Source of the DNA: Punica granatum
Taxonomy: Eukaryota; Streptophyta; Magnoliopsida; Myrtales; Lythraceae
Direction: 5' to 3'
Length of the DNA: 64,000 nucleotides
NCBI RefSeq assembly: GCF_007655135.1
Contig: NC_045129.1
Coordinates: 10,416,001-10,480,000 of the forward strand
Below are positions 22,149 through 35,600 of this stretch, piece by piece. The notes beneath the pieces are model-generated. The model made no database searches. It worked only from the letters and a program-made list of their open reading frames with translations, and had not been told where the DNA came from. Each line of letters begins with the position of its first letter. Within the stretch, counting starts at the first letter, position 1. A program made the position numbers and the translations under genes.

Positions 22149-25100
22149 TGTCAGCACCCAATTTCGGTCCATCGGCTCCGGGGGCAAAATCGTCATTTTT
22201 CATTTATTACCTTTTCTAAAAAAATAATAATAATAAATAAATAAATAAATAAATAAAAAAGAAGAAAAAAAAGAAAAATTTCAGGCAGGGCCGAGCAGCG
22301 TTGACCGGCTGCCTGTGACCCGCCGGCCCCAATTTAAAAAACAAAAGGGTTCGGGCAAGCCGGGCAGGGCCGGGCAGCGCTCGCCAGCTGCCCGCGATCC
22401 CCGCCGGCCTAGAACCCCCAAAATCGCGGTTTCCACGATTTTCTTCAAAATCGGCCGAAATCTTAACGGAAAAGGGGAAGAAATTGCAATTAACTGGACA
22501 GAAAAGCAATTAGGATCACCACGAACAAAACCCAGTAAGAAAAAAATGGAAAATTTGCTCTCGTTTTGGGGAATTTTGAGATCGGAGATTTCGGGAACCC
22601 TCGCCAGAAAACGCGACTTTTCCCCTCGATTTCGGCCGTTTCGACCCCGGCGAAGTCCAAATCGGACACCGCCCAGCCCAAGCGGTGCCCAGAGCCATCT
22701 CCCGAGCCCTCTCGTGCCGTCGTCGCGGCGTCCAGGGGCGAGAACCGCCGCCCGCAGCCTCGTCGCCGCCGCTCCCCCCGATCCCGGCCGCCCTTTGGCT
22801 AACGGGCCTCGGCCCATTTCCTTTGTTTCGCAGGTCCAACCCAGAAGTTCAGCCCATTCCGGCCCAACATCTCCAATCCGACCCAGCGCTCTTCCGGGCA
22901 GTTTCTCCTTCAGGCGGGCGATCCGATCCGACCCGATTCATTCGGCGATTTTTTTTATTTTTACAGAGAAACCCCTCAACTTTCCGAACTAGATAAATTC
23001 TCGACTTAGTGGCATGATTAGGGTTCCTTTCCTGAATATTATTGCTTGCTTGATGGATATAATGTGAAATGAGTGTTCTTGGGTCGCGTGGGTAATCGAA
23101 TTTGTCCCGAACTCGATTTTACAAACTTTTTGTTTTGTCACATTTCAGTCCAGAGGACGTATTTTATTTTTTTAAGATCTGCCCCGAATTTCAAAATTCT
23201 TTTCAATCAAGTCCCGATCATTTTACTATTTTCCAATCAGTCCTTGGATTTTCCAAAATTTTTCCAAGAATCCCAAAGAACATTTCAAATTGTTTCAGTT
23301 TAGTCCCGGGACCATTTTTTCACCCTTTTCAGATCTGCCCCGAATTTTAAAAATTCGTTTCAATCAAGTCCCGGTCATTTTACTATTTTCCAATCAGTCC
23401 TGGAATTCCCATAATTTTTCAAGCATCCCGAGGAACTTTCCAAGTTGTTTCAGTTCAATCCTGGGGACTTTTTTTGTTTTCAGATCAGTCCAGATTTTCA
23501 TATTCATTTCAAATAAGTCCTAGGACATTTTTAGTAATTTTTTACACAGTCCCCATATTTTAGAATTTTCAAATCAGTCCCCAATTTTTTCATAATTTTC
23601 AAATCAGTCCCTGCTCTTTTAAAATCGTTCAATTCAGTCCCCTGGACATTTTCTAAAAATATCCGACCCTTTCCTACTTGGATCACCCACCGACAATGTA
23701 TGTGCCCCATTTAAATATTATATTTTTGTAATTATATATATACAATGTGACCAATCGGAAATTAGAGTTTATTGGGCGGCCCACTAATGGCCATTCCGAC
23801 GACCCAAAATCCGTAGACTAAAGCATTCAGTAAATTTCTAATTAACCCAAAATTTTACATACGGGATAATTGAGACGTTAAATTCGGCTAAATTAAATCA
23901 CTTGACTCTTTTAAATGAAATGTACGAACCGATTAATAATCTGTAATCGCGTTGACAGTTCAAGAACTGTCAGTCACTCCCTTTTTAAATTCACAATTTC
24001 AAAAGCATTGAGATACGTGCTACGTAATCTTGATTTTTCATACACACACATATTTTTTCGATTCAAGGGAGATGACTATCGGTTCTTGTCCTGCCGTCAC
24101 TCTAGTATAGGTTTGTGTTTAGAACGGGTTAAAACATAAAATAAAAAAAAAGATTAATCTCAAACTCGGCTTAAATTAAACATGGGCAATAGTCAAATAG
24201 AAGGTTAGGTTTTTGGATTTTAGGTGAAAATACTTTTAATCTGTAAAAGTCATATTGTCGCGATACAGAATAATCTAAAAACAACCCACACATTCGAGAC
24301 TTGACTATGGACATCACGTCTGTCGGGTCTGTTAAAATAATGCCGGATGCTACATGCCCTATCTATCACTCCTTTTGTTTGTTTTAAGGTAGGATTTGTA
24401 TGCCAAGATACCTCGGTTAATAATCAGTTAATTCACGTAAATTTGGCGATAACAAAACCCCGTTGTTTGTTTATTTGAGCTTGCTTGTTACATTTTTACA
24501 ACTATTTGTTATGCGGATCGAGCCCGATCCTTTAGGACACGAATCACACAGGGTCTAGCGCCCCTAACCGTCAATCACAGGGTCTAATGCCCCCATACAC
24601 CAAGTGCGCATTTAATTTAATTTTCGATTTTTTCCAAAATCATACGGTGAGCATGAGTGAAATAATGGCCGAACGCGAACCGGTCGGGATTCAGTCATTG
24701 TAATTTGTCTTTTATTTGAGATAAGGTTTATTATTATGCATATATTCATGTAAAAATTTCGATCGAAGAGTGGACGGTCAAATCGTTTCCTCGAATTTAC
24801 GGTGTCAAAACGCATAAGATGAGCGGAACTTAATTAAGCAGTAATTAAATTAAAATGGCAAGCCTAGACAAGCTAGAGTACCGAAAGGGCGTGTGGGATA
24901 TAGGCCCACACTTAATAGAACCCCTAAATTCGGAATTTTCGGTTCCGTACAGACCATTGCTTTAACATTTTAGGTGTACCCCGTACCCCTAGACCCGGGT
25001 AACTTGCCGGCCCTCGACCTTCGGGTCGTAAAATGGCAAGTGGCGACTCCTTCTCATGTGGGTCCGTCGCGCGTCCCCGGGAAGGTGGACACTCCCAAGC

Positions 25101-25159
25101 CGTGTTGCATTTAGGCGCGCGCATGCGTGTCCCGACGAGACGAAATTCGGGTGCGCACA
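22149..25159 (-). mobile_element. LTR-type element copy B (solo LTR, reverse)
   Basis: Read on the minus strand it begins TGTGCGCACCCGAATTTCG and ends GGGTGCTGACA, like elements A and C. The target duplication AAAGA is perfect (22144-22148 and 25160-25164). The uninterrupted form of the target (ATTAAAAAAGATAAG) is present in the paralogous repeat at about 26399-26414. The length is 3,011 bp with no coding domains, which fits a solo LTR. Confidence 0.85.
23175..23485. repeat. 156-bp direct repeat inside element B
   Basis: AGATCTGCCCCGAATTT recurs at 23175 and 23331. The following about 150 bases are similar in both copies, and shorter AATCAGTCC-type repeats continue to about 23640. Confidence 0.75.
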
Positions 25160-25164
25160 AAAGA

Positions 25165-26785
25165 TAACATCCTAAACAAGTTACTTTAAATTTGACGATC
25201 ATGGATTTTGAGAAACCTAACGAAGCTAGTGAAATACTGGTGAAGTCTTGCGAATTGACCAAATTGGTGTAAGATATTGATGTTAGTATATCAAATAAAC
25301 ATGTATAATATATATAGTGCAAAGGTCATACAAATTAATAAAGAAATTTCCTATCGAATATAAAATATAAAAAAATTCTATATAATGAAAATTTTTTATC
25401 TCAAGAAATAATAGTCTAAATTCCAATATATGATATATGCAATATATATATAATTGGTAATAGTAGTCTAAGTCTCAATATATTGTATATACTGCAGATA
25501 TATATATTTCTAAAATGAAGATTGTATGCATATGTTCTAGTATACATTTTTTATTGCGGATATTGATTTTTATTAAATAAGGATATTGTATATATATGTA
25601 CACGTTGGTATATATGTAGATGTTATCTATTTTATCCGTTGTATAATATATTTAAGTTGAATGTAAAGGACAACAAATTATTATATAATATATGTTATCC
25701 ATTTTATATTTAAGTTTAACTTTATTAGGTTATACTTAATCTATAGCGTAATGTGTGTGTGTATATATATATATATATACACTGTTGTATATTTTGTTCC
25801 CTTGTATATATTCTCTTGGGCTATATACATATAATCTATATATTTTACTGCATAATTAATGATAAAAGATTCATGTAAAAGATTTTTGAACACGTTATTA
25901 GAACTCAACGATAAACAAAACTAATGATTTTAATAATAGTATATACCTAAAAAAATTATCCTTTTGAATTAGTATGAAAAATAGTCCTAAACAAGGACAA
26001 TGATAATAATAATTAATATCAAGTAGATTATCTCCTTGTATGTAGTTATCTTGAAATTCTTGACGGTGTATAAACCTCATTCACAAAGTAAAGATTTGAC
26101 CAAATCGACCTAAGACTTTCTTATACTTGCATGCATTAAAGAACCATGATTTCATTAGGAACAATCATAATTAAATAAATAATCAAGTTTTGTATTTCAA
26201 AATATTATAATTAGTCAAAAATACCAAAACATACATCTTCATCAAGGAAAATCATGTCAAGACTAATGACTTCATTAGTCCTTGTGTTCACGGCATACCA
26301 CAATCTTGTCAATCTCTCTCAAATTGTCCATGTGTCTTTGCCCAATGCTTTTATCATGTTATAAACAATTGTAGTGCCTCAAAATCTGCAAAATTATACA
26401 TTAAAAAAGATAAGTAAATGAAAAGTAAAAAACTTGAAGTATATCACACGTGAATATGATTTTAGTATGAAAGAATGATTTCTTCAATCCGCAAAAGAAA
26501 ATATAAAATTTTCCTACTAGGCGAGTACAAGTTCAAAGAAAAGTATTTTTACCTTTGCATCTCCCTTTGCCTGCCTCTTGGCTGGCGCACTTGTTGCTTG
26601 TCGCTTTGCAATATTATAAACAAATAATATTATATAAATGGCAATTTGATTGTGATTAATATTATAAAAATATATTTTCCCATAATGTAAAGGAAAAATC
26701 TATAAATATTATAAACCCTCGTTAATATTGGTTTACAACTCTATATTTTGCTACAATATATATGAACGGCAATTCGATTGCTACA
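25165..26785. other. AT-rich flank repeat, no gene
   Basis: This is a continuation of flank unit 1 (to about 25890) and then flank unit 2 (26033 on). It is rich in TATATA runs and has no coding evidence. It ends at the target duplication CTACA (26781-26785) of the next solo LTR. Confidence 0.6.
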
Positions 26786-29700
26786 TGTGAGACCCGTCAT
26801 ATTTTTTTATTTTTTTTAAACCTGCATACATAATCATATACATACATATACTTATATATCACGTTTATGTGGCTGGAAGAAAAAAAAAGAAGAAAAGAAG
26901 AAAAAGAGGTTTTAAAGGGCCCCACGTGGCCAAACATTCTTCCCCTCATATTTCCCTGAGAATCCACTACCATTGACTTCTCTCTTTTCCTTTTTCTTAT
27001 TTTGTTTTGGGCTGGGGTAGTTGTGTTCTGGAACCGAAGAAGAAACAGAGCAAAAACAAAGAGAGAGAGAGAGGGGGGGGAGGGAGAAGTGAGTTGAGTT
27101 GAGAAGACACGTTGGAGAATAAGAGGAAGAAGACTAAGTTTGGAATTATTGATTTAGTTGATTGTCTATGATTTAAACATTCATATTGACTAGGTTTGGC
27201 ATAGTTATGGCTATCCTTGCATTCATCTCAATTTGGTTCAGGTTTGAGAAGTTTAGTTGCTGTAATTTGGTTAGTTTTCTCCTAATTAATGTCAAATTGA
27301 GACGGATGTATTGGGAGTTAGTCTTATTCTATTGTTGGAATGAGTTTGGTCACTCATATGAGCTTAATAATTCAGTCTTGAGGCAGGGAGTAAATCTCTC
27401 GATTGAATTAGTGAGTTTTTAATGCATATATATACATATATGTCTTAGTGGAAATGGATCGTACTGATAGAAATCTGTATGCTCTTTGGCTAAGTTGACT
27501 TGTTATGATTAAGAGCAGGGTATGTATGAAGTTGATTTGGGAATTTATCATGCATTATGGTGATCTTATGTGGTGGATTGTGTGACTAAGCTCTTGCTTA
27601 TTAGTATTTTAGAATAAGGGAAGTACTTAGAATTCCTTGCACCCTTTGCTTGAACTTGGCTTATTGAATTGGTCAACCGTTTGATATGATTTGCAACATA
27701 TTCTAAGTTGATATGATTTAGGTTATATATGTGAAAGTAAATGGAGTGATTGACATGTATAAATTATTATAAACATTTTGGTGGGTGAGGAGATGTATTG
27801 GTTGATGAATGCATGTGGATATCTTGGAAGGGATGAGATGAGATGTCGAGTTTAAATTGAATGAGCTTCTTTTACTTTTAAGCCTGTTTTCTTGGACGAG
27901 TTGAGAAGCTGTTTTTTTTTCATGGAATTCTACTACTGAAATCAATTCTTTTATTAACTAAAACACATATTTTTCTCCATTTAATTGCTTAAGCAAAGCA
28001 TGGAGGTTAAAAACTATTAAGTGGTGATTCTAGAAAGATCTAAAGGTAGGTAGTGACATAAAATAATGGTGTTATATGATTAGGTTTTAGTGATTAAGTT
28101 ACACGTTGATAGGGTCGGTGGGTAATATAGGATAAAATAGACATGGGATTGATTATGGAAGTATCAGTGTGGCTTCTTTCTATCAAGAAGGAAACTTACC
28201 AGCATCGATATGTATTGTCATATTATTATGTTGTTCATAGTTTAATTTTATGTTTCAAATGATAGGCCATGGATGAGATCAAAATCATACACCGGAAGGC
28301 TTGGACTTAGTGAAATAATTTTAGCGAGTTCGGTAAGTAATTCATTCCATTGTGAAATGATATATTATATATATATATATATATTATGTGAGTACTCTAT
28401 TCCCTTGTGAAATGATGTATTATAGTTATATAAATTATTTAAGAAGAATATTGTGATAGTTACAAATTAAGGAATTGGTCTTGCTATGTTGTGTGAATTG
28501 ATTTGAGAGATTTTTTTTTGTGTTTCATTTTAATTTGGGATATGTAGTGTGATTGTGAATGCTGATTATGATGATAACATGCTGCCATTGTACTGTGATT
28601 GGGATTGTGCTTGTGTATGATGATATATGAAGTGAGATGGTATGGTTGCAATTGATTATGCTTGTGTTGTTTAAATATAGCCATAGGGCCGCTGGACCTG
28701 GCTGATTATAAAAAGGGCCTGATCGGTCGTTGGACCGGACGGAATATAAATATGGGTCAGATCAGCCGCTGGACCCGGCGAAATATAAATAGGGGCTTGA
28801 TCGGCCGCTAGACCCGGCGGAATATAAATAGGGACCTGATCAGCCGCTGGACCCGGCGGAATATAAATACGGGCCAAATCGGCCGTTGGACCCGGTGGAA
28901 TATAAATATGGGTCTGATCGGCCGCTGGACCCAGCAGAATAGAAAAAGGGGCTCGATCGACCGCGAGACCCGACGGAATATAAATTGTGGTCAACTCTTA
29001 CCGCCAGAGGTTAATAGGCGGCCCCCGCTTATGAGATATAGATATTGCGAGTTAAGGATGATATGAGTGAGATATGCGAGGTCACGGTACCATCATAACT
29101 CTGTTGTGAGGAAATGCAACCTTATGGCTATATTGATTGGTTGTGTTGTACATTGTTTGTCTAGTATGATTGTTGGAGATGTGATAATTGTTGAGATTGC
29201 TATAAATGTGATGATTTTGAGATTGTTTAAAATTATTCTGTGAAAGTCGTATGGTTGCTGAAACTTGACTTAGTCAATGTGTGAGTGTTAGGTGGTGCTG
29301 AGTTAATAGTTAATGCTAATATTATTATATGGTCACAAAGATAATTAATAGTTTACGAATGAATTTAGTAATTATTATTGTATAATATGTCGTGCTAGTG
29401 AATTAAATGAAGGACTTGGATATGCTAGTATTATCTTTGTTTATTTAAAAATATATTTTTAGTTAATAATAGTTCATTTCACTTTGGAATTTAGTGCTCA
29501 CTGAGATGTCGCTCGCACCCGGCATATATTTTTCCAGATAAGCTTCTAGCTGCGCGGAGGAAAACCATTTTTGATATCGAGGATCAGCTCGGAAAACTAA
29601 ATAGGGACCTTAGTTATTTGATAGGTATTCTTTTTGTATAGAATGTATTTAAAAATATTACGACCTGAAACTTTTGTCTAGTTGGTTTAATAATGTAGCT

Positions 29701-29859
29701 CAGCTGGAATTATATTTACATAAATATATATGTGAGAGCTTGTTGGATTAATTATATGTTTTTGGGAGTTATGGAAAGCATGTTTTATATAAATAGTTAT
29801 GGGATAAGGGATATCGAGGAAATCTAGGGAAAACTCTGTCGAAATTTCGGGTCATGACA
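26786..29859. mobile_element. Solo LTR of a second retroelement family
   Basis: 3,074 bp beginning TGTGAGACCCGTCAT and ending GGGTCATGACA. The ends are near-complementary (GACCCG / CGGGTC) and a perfect target duplication CTACA (26781-26785, 29860-29864) flanks it. There is no gag or pol. Its length suits the large LTRs of Ty3/gypsy chromovirus-like families, but the family is inferred. It contains a 39-bp tandem array. Confidence 0.88.
28715..28987. repeat. 39-bp tandem repeat, 7 units
   Basis: Units of the form GGGCCTGATCGGCCGCTGG...GGAATATAAATA repeat seven times with a partial one before. They lie inside the solo LTR. Each ends in a TATAAATA-like box, so the array could carry promoter elements. 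Confidence 0.9.
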
Positions 29860-30004
29860 CTACAATATAAAAAATTTCCCGAATAGTAACTAATAAATAG
29901 TCTACTGCATATTTTGTTCTCTTATATATATTTTATTGGGCTATATGCAAATAATATATATTCTACTGCATAATTAATGACAAAAAAATTTCTTAATACA
30001 TAAG

Positions 30005-32699
30005 TGTGCGCACCCGAATTTCGTCTTGTCGGGGCACGTGTGCGCGCGCCTATGCAACGTGGCTTGGGAGTGTCCACCTTCCCGGGGACGCGCGACGGAT
30101 GCACGTGAGAAGGAGTCGCCACTTGCTATTTTACAACCCAAAGGTCGAGGGCCGGCAAGTTACTCGGGCCGAGGGGTACGGGGTACACCTAATTGCTAAG
30201 CCCTATGGTCTGCGAAACCCGAGGTTCCGAATTCGGGGATTCTGTTACATGCGAGCCTATATCTCGCACGCCCTATCGGTACTCTAGCTTGTCTTGGCTT
30301 GCCATTTTAATTTAATTACCACATAATTAAGTTTCGCTTATCTTACGCGTTTTGACACCGTAAATTCGAAAAAACACTCCGACCGTCCACTCTCCGACCG
30401 AGATTCTTACATAAATAAATGTACAACATAAACCCCGTACATTGTTCTCTCAAATGAATAAAATACAAATTACAACAACTGAATCCCGGTCGGTTCGCAT
30501 TCGGTCATTATTCCACTCATGCTCACCGTGTGGTTTGAAAAGACTGAAATTGAAATTAAAGCAACGCGGGCTCAGAGAGCTGGGGGTCGGGTCCAACCGA
30601 GCCAACGGATGGCGAAAGAGTCACGTGACTCACTTGATAGCCGTAAGATCGGTCGAGCTCTCGGGTCATGTCCGGCCGCGACTTACTTTACTTGATCCGA
30701 GTCATCTTCCACATAGACATTACTAGGAGCGAAGCAGTAAGTCGAAACAAGACCCGATTTCGCACTCGGGTTGTACGCTCTAGGTGTGTAGGGGCGTTGG
30801 ACCCCGTGATTGACAAGAGAGGATGTTGGACCCTCTATATATCGTATCCTAGGGATCCGGGCTCGACTTGCAATAAATAAACCGAGAACAGAGAGTTGTG
30901 TCTTTTAATATCGTGTTTACGTGATTAGCCGATTCGTGCTAGATTTCGATCAAAATCGTATCTAATTATTCACATGTGCACATGTACAAGCAAAATCAGT
31001 CACGACGGAATTTAATTTTTTCAATTTTAAGTCCGAATAATTAATTAAACTAATTTTGATGTATTTAATCGATTTAATTCCCTTAAAGCCGAGTGAACAT
31101 GAGATGGGTTCGTGTGAATTCGTTCTCGCTTCAACCAACCAATTTTAATGTCGAGTAATTAAAAATGTTCCAATTCGTGCTTTCGTCGGTTTAATTAAAA
31201 CACAATTATTTATTTATTTTTTTGTTCCATTTTTCCTATTTCCTAATTTTCAATTTTTTTTTAACATGACAATCAAAAATTATCGCCGCAATCATCGAAT
31301 TTATTCATAAATTGAGCCCTACGCATGCCAATAAGTCAGAATAATATACCTAGTATCGGTTTAAACCGGAAATTGGGCGATCGGACCGGCTGGAGGCGAT
31401 CTGCACAGTACAGACCGGTTGGACGGGCGCTGGGCCAGCGAGCTGGGCCGGGCGCGGGCGGACTGGGCTGAATGCGCGGGAGTTGGGCCGCGAAAGGGAG
31501 CTGGGCCGCGGAAGGGAGCTGGGCCGCGGAAGGCAGTTGGGCCGCGGAAGGGCAGTGGCTTGGCCAAATCAGCGGGCGAGCTGGGCCGCGAAGGGGAGTT
31601 GGGCGAACTAGGTCGGGCATTCCGGGCCGTATCCGAGGCGAGGCGAAACGGGTCGATCGTCTAGACTGGGTCAGGGTCGTCTCGGTTGGACCAGACTGGG
31701 AAGAATCGACTGGGCTGGACTGCGAAAATCAAAAGAAGACGGGCTGAGCCCGTGAGAGAGGGATGGCTGGAGGAGAGGAGTCCGACGGCCGCGGACAGCG
31801 GTTCCCGCCTCTAGGCGCCGCGGCGAGGGTGCGAGAGACAGCGGCGAGCACCGCCTGGGCTACGCCGTACTCAGGAGGGGCATCACGAGGCTCGGGTCGG
31901 TCGGGATCAAGGGGAATTTTGGGTTTTTGGCGAGATTTTCGAGTTTTTCTGGTGAGGGATTTTCCGAGTTCAATTGCCGGAAAATCGGGGGAATTAAGAA
32001 GAGGAAATAGAGGGGTTTTTGCTCGGGGAGTGTCGTGAGTCCATTGGGGAGAAAAACCGAGAGCGAGCGAGAGGGATTCAGCGTTGATTTTCAGCTCCTC
32101 CCGAGAGTCGAGAGCCGCGGGGTTTTGTGCGAAAATCGGGCCGGAGAGAGCTGGAAAGTAGCAAGGGAGCGTGCCGGGAAGCGAGCGGTGGCGTGTCGGG
32201 CGAGCATGTCAGTGGTGGCAGGCGGTCGCGGTGGGTGGGCAACCACAGTGTGTCGGAGATGGCAGAGGGATGTCAGTGAAAGAAGAGGAGAAGAAGAGGG
32301 GGGATAAGAGAAGAGAAGGAAAGAACGGCGGGGTGAAGAGGAAGAGGAAGAAAAGAAGACGGGGCGAAAATGAAAGGGTCAGAAATTTCTTACTCGCGTC
32401 AGAAATTCTGACAAGCGTTAGACCGGTCTGATGCCGACTTGATCGGTCTGACGTCGATCTGACTGGTCTAAGCGCGAATTTTTTTTTTAAAACAGATTTA
32501 AGAATTTGAATTTGACGCATGTAAAAATTAAAATTCTCGTCTTTTCAATTGGATATCAAAAAATGATTCGAGACCGCCATTGCGTTCAGAAAAATTTAGG
32601 GATCGATATTATGTAGAAAATTATTTTTTTGGCCGCGATAGTGACAAATGACGATTTTGCCCTCCTTTTACTATGGTGGATCAAAATGGAGTGCTGACA
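30005..32699 (+). mobile_element. LTR of element C (relative of A and B)
   Basis: It starts TGTGCGCACCCGAATTTCG and ends GAGTGCTGACA, matching element B at both ends. The left flank is ATAAG, with no matching copy at the right end. Instead, retroelement-like internal sequence follows (ACTTGCCCCTCTTTGG). It therefore reads as a 5' LTR of a truncated element rather than a solo LTR. Confidence 0.75.
31482..31555. repeat. 18-bp GC-rich tandem repeat, 4 units
   Basis: GGGCCGCGGAAGGGAGCT-like units start at 31485, 31503, 31521 and 31539 inside element C. They create misleading open frames on both strands. Confidence 0.88.
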
Positions 32700-34653
32700 A
32701 CTTGCCCCTCTTTGGTTGCGTGCTCGGATAGAGGATGCAGCCAAAGACTATAAGAAGCACCCCATTGGGTCCTGACGACTGTCTTGATTCCCTCCTAGTA
32801 ACCACTTGTTCTCTTGTTTCGGATGTATGGGAGAGAATTGTGCAAGTGCCTTGCATAAAAGTAAAGACAGGACTCGGCCTTGCAGAATATTGAAGAAGGG
32901 ACTTGGCCCTGCGTAAAAGTAAAGATAGGACTCGGCCCTGCAGCAAAGTAAAGATGGGACTCGGCCATGCAGAATAATGAAGATAGGACTCGACCTTGCA
33001 GAAAAGTAAAGATGGGACTCCGCCCTACAGAATAATGAAGATGGGACTCGGCCCTGCAGAAAAGTAAATATGGGGCTAGGCCTTGTAGAAAAGTAAAGAA
33101 AGGACTTGGCCTTGCATAAAAGTAAAGATGAGACTCGGCCCTGTAGAAAGGTGAAGATGGGACTTGGCCCTGCAGAAAAGTAAAGATGGGACTCGGCCCT
33201 GTATAAAAGTAAAGGCGGGACTCGGCCTTGCAGAAAAGTAAAAATGGGACTCGGCCCTACAGAAAATTAAAGATGGGACTCAGCCCTGTATAAAAGTAAA
33301 GACAGGACTCGACCCTGCAGAAAATTAAAGATGGGACTCGGCCCTGCATAAAAGTAAAGACGGGACTCGGCCCTGCAGAAAAGTAAAGATGGGACTCAGC
33401 CCTGCAAACTAATGAAGATGGAACTCGGCCCTGCATAAGAGTAAAAATGGGGCTAGGCCCTGCAGAAAAGTAAAGAAGGGACTCGGCCCTACTTAAAAGT
33501 AAGGATGGGACTCGACCCTGCAGAAAGGTGAAGACAGGACTCGGCCCTGCATAAAAGTAATGATGATAAGGATTTATGCTAGCCGCGGAAGAGAAACGAT
33601 TTTGGTTCGTCTGGCGTTAGGATAGGCCTTCACTAGGGATGACGCGAGACTCTCTCGCGCAGCGAGGATGACCCATTGTATGGCTCGTTGAGTATGCCCC
33701 GGTTGCTTCCAAGTGCTATCGTAGGGTGATGATATTGTGGGTTGAACTGGCTCTTAAGATCACGATTCATTTCGTGATGAAGAACTCGAGCTTTGACAGT
33801 GAACGCCTACGTATCCTATGGGACCGGGAATCAGAGTATGCCATAGTTCTTGCTGCTTGGTATCTGTGGTCCTGCCATCATTAGCAAGTCATAGTGAGTT
33901 ACTAACGATGTATAGGCGTATCAATGCTATGAAGATAACGTCATTGTGACGCACGATGCTTCAGTTTTAGGTCCCCTGGGTGATCCGCGAAGAATTTTAC
34001 TTTGACAAATATGAATGGATCCCGCTTTCGAAGGCCTCAATACGAGGCCTCCAGGGGCTTTTGTCGGCCATGCATGGGTATATTAAGACGTCCTCAGGGA
34101 TGCCCTAGCGACTCTATCAATTATTCAATGCGCCCGTCGGCTTAGGACCCTTCTCGTCAGGGTACCGTAGGGCAGTTGCGTTTGTAACCCGCATGAGGAT
34201 TTCTGTGCAAATTTGGTTAGACCTCAGTCTATTCATTTCCAAAGTGTTATGACTTGACTCCCAGAAAGGAGTGTCTAGGATTTTGGCTTTGTGGTAGCCG
34301 ATTGTAGGGTGGCTATGACCCATTTAGAGTCATTTATGGGCCGAGAGAAAAGAGAAAGCATGGGGAGCACGTTGCCCCAAGCTAAAAGGATACACGGATT
34401 CACGCCTTCAATAAGATGTACCACATTTCTCTTCCGTCCTTCGGTTGGTGTTGGCTGTCTTGAACTGCTTGGATTGCGTGCTTGGTCGCCAGCTATGCTT
34501 GAGAAAGAATCCGCCTTGGACACTTGAGTCGTGCAGGAGAGCCAGTCAGGGATCATGTTGGGATAGATAACCTGGCCATTTTCCTTGGGGATCCCTGGTC
34601 CCCGCAGTGTGCGAGAGCCTAGGGTGATTGTTTTGTTTATCTCTAGTGAGAAG
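32700..34653 (+). mobile_element. Internal leader region of element C, truncated
   Basis: This follows the LTR end directly. It has no gag or pol similarity that I can recognise, only a 29-bp tandem array and unique sequence to 34653. There it meets the right arm of the inverted repeat abruptly, without a second LTR. The element is broken at this junction. Confidence 0.6.
32871..33566 (+). repeat. 29-bp tandem repeat, about 24 units
   Basis: Units of the form GACTCGGCCCTGCAG...AAGATGG run head to tail with 10-20% variation and no spacers. Register checks at 32871, 32900, 32929 and 32958 give exactly 29 bp. The array lies in the untranslated leader of element C. Confidence 0.92.
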
Positions 34654-35600
34654 AAACACAATTAATAATTTCAAGATAATTACACTTCTAGAAAAGTATC
34701 ATCCGGTTAATGTTAAAGTAAAGATATAGTTTTTGCTTAGTCAATGTGAATGATTTTTCATAATTTATTGATATTATTAACATATTCATTCGGTTTTAAC
34801 TACATTTTATTTATGCATAACGTGTAAAATTATTTAGATTAATTGCGACAAAAAAATCATGCAATTGCACCAGTATAATGTGCGGGTCATCAACTAGTTT
34901 TTATAAAATTTATCTTTATCCTCACCCACTGAAAATATTGATATGATAAACTTATTCATAAAATAGATTAATGAATATTTTAAATTCATAATAATTATTA
35001 AATTTGATTTCTTATTTTATATTCATAAATTCAAGTCGTTAATATAATTTTTTTTTTGTTTATAATGGGCCTAAAAACCTAGTATATATGTATATAGATA
35101 TTTTTCTTTTGGCTGAATATATATAGATCTTATGAGGATAATGTGTTATTAACCATATTAGCCCCACCCCACTATTTAAAATTTTAGGCCCGTCCGTCCG
35201 CTAATAAGTTCATGTAAAGTGAAACGATAGCATAGATGAAGAATTTGTCAGCTGTTGTTCTATTCCAGAGTATTTGTCCAGTCAAGATCGACTTTTCGAT
35301 CCAAATGGACATGGCATATATCAAGAATTTGTCAACAGTTGTTCTATCACATCAATTGAGATCAAATTTTCTGGTCTTCTCAGAATTGCAGCACAGGACT
35401 AATGAGTTCATCTGAAGCGAAGGAGATTTATATACGGAGAATTTGTCAACACTTGTCCTATTGTAGCGTATTCGTACACTCAACATTGACCTGCGCCAAT
35501 CTCGCTTGCCGGCTCTTGAAAGCCGCCGGCATCTTTGGAACTGGACGTATAGGTACATCTCTTTTTGTAAAGCCATGAGATCAGCAACCTTGGCATATTT
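34654..35600 (-). pseudogene. Right inverted-repeat arm: decayed helicase tail plus 3' flank of copy 2
   Basis: Reverse complement of the left arm (20850-21781). Shared landmarks are the GCCGGCGGCTTT block (35510-35535), the GGACGGGCC block (near 35190) and the AT-rich end. On the minus strand its first part continues the decayed C-terminal exon of copy 2. The homology ends at 34654 where element C begins. Confidence 0.75.

Noticed and set aside
22281..23000. Several overlapping GC-rich open frames on both strands
   Set aside because: They lie inside LTR element B and are open on both strands because of base composition. No domain is seen.
28671..28994. Repeat-containing open frame on the minus strand
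   Set aside because: It is a translation of the 39-bp array in a solo LTR, with no start context or other coding sign.
31336..32520. GC-rich open frames on both strands
   Set aside because: They lie in the LTR of element C, including an 18-bp tandem repeat. They are not supported as genes.
32871..33566. 29-bp repeats as a CRISPR array
   Set aside because: Units are contiguous with no spacers, vary internally, and lie in a plant retroelement.
34275..34661. Minus-strand open frame of 128 codons
   Set aside because: It lies antisense in the truncated internal region of element C and crosses the junction at 34653. No similarity was recognised.
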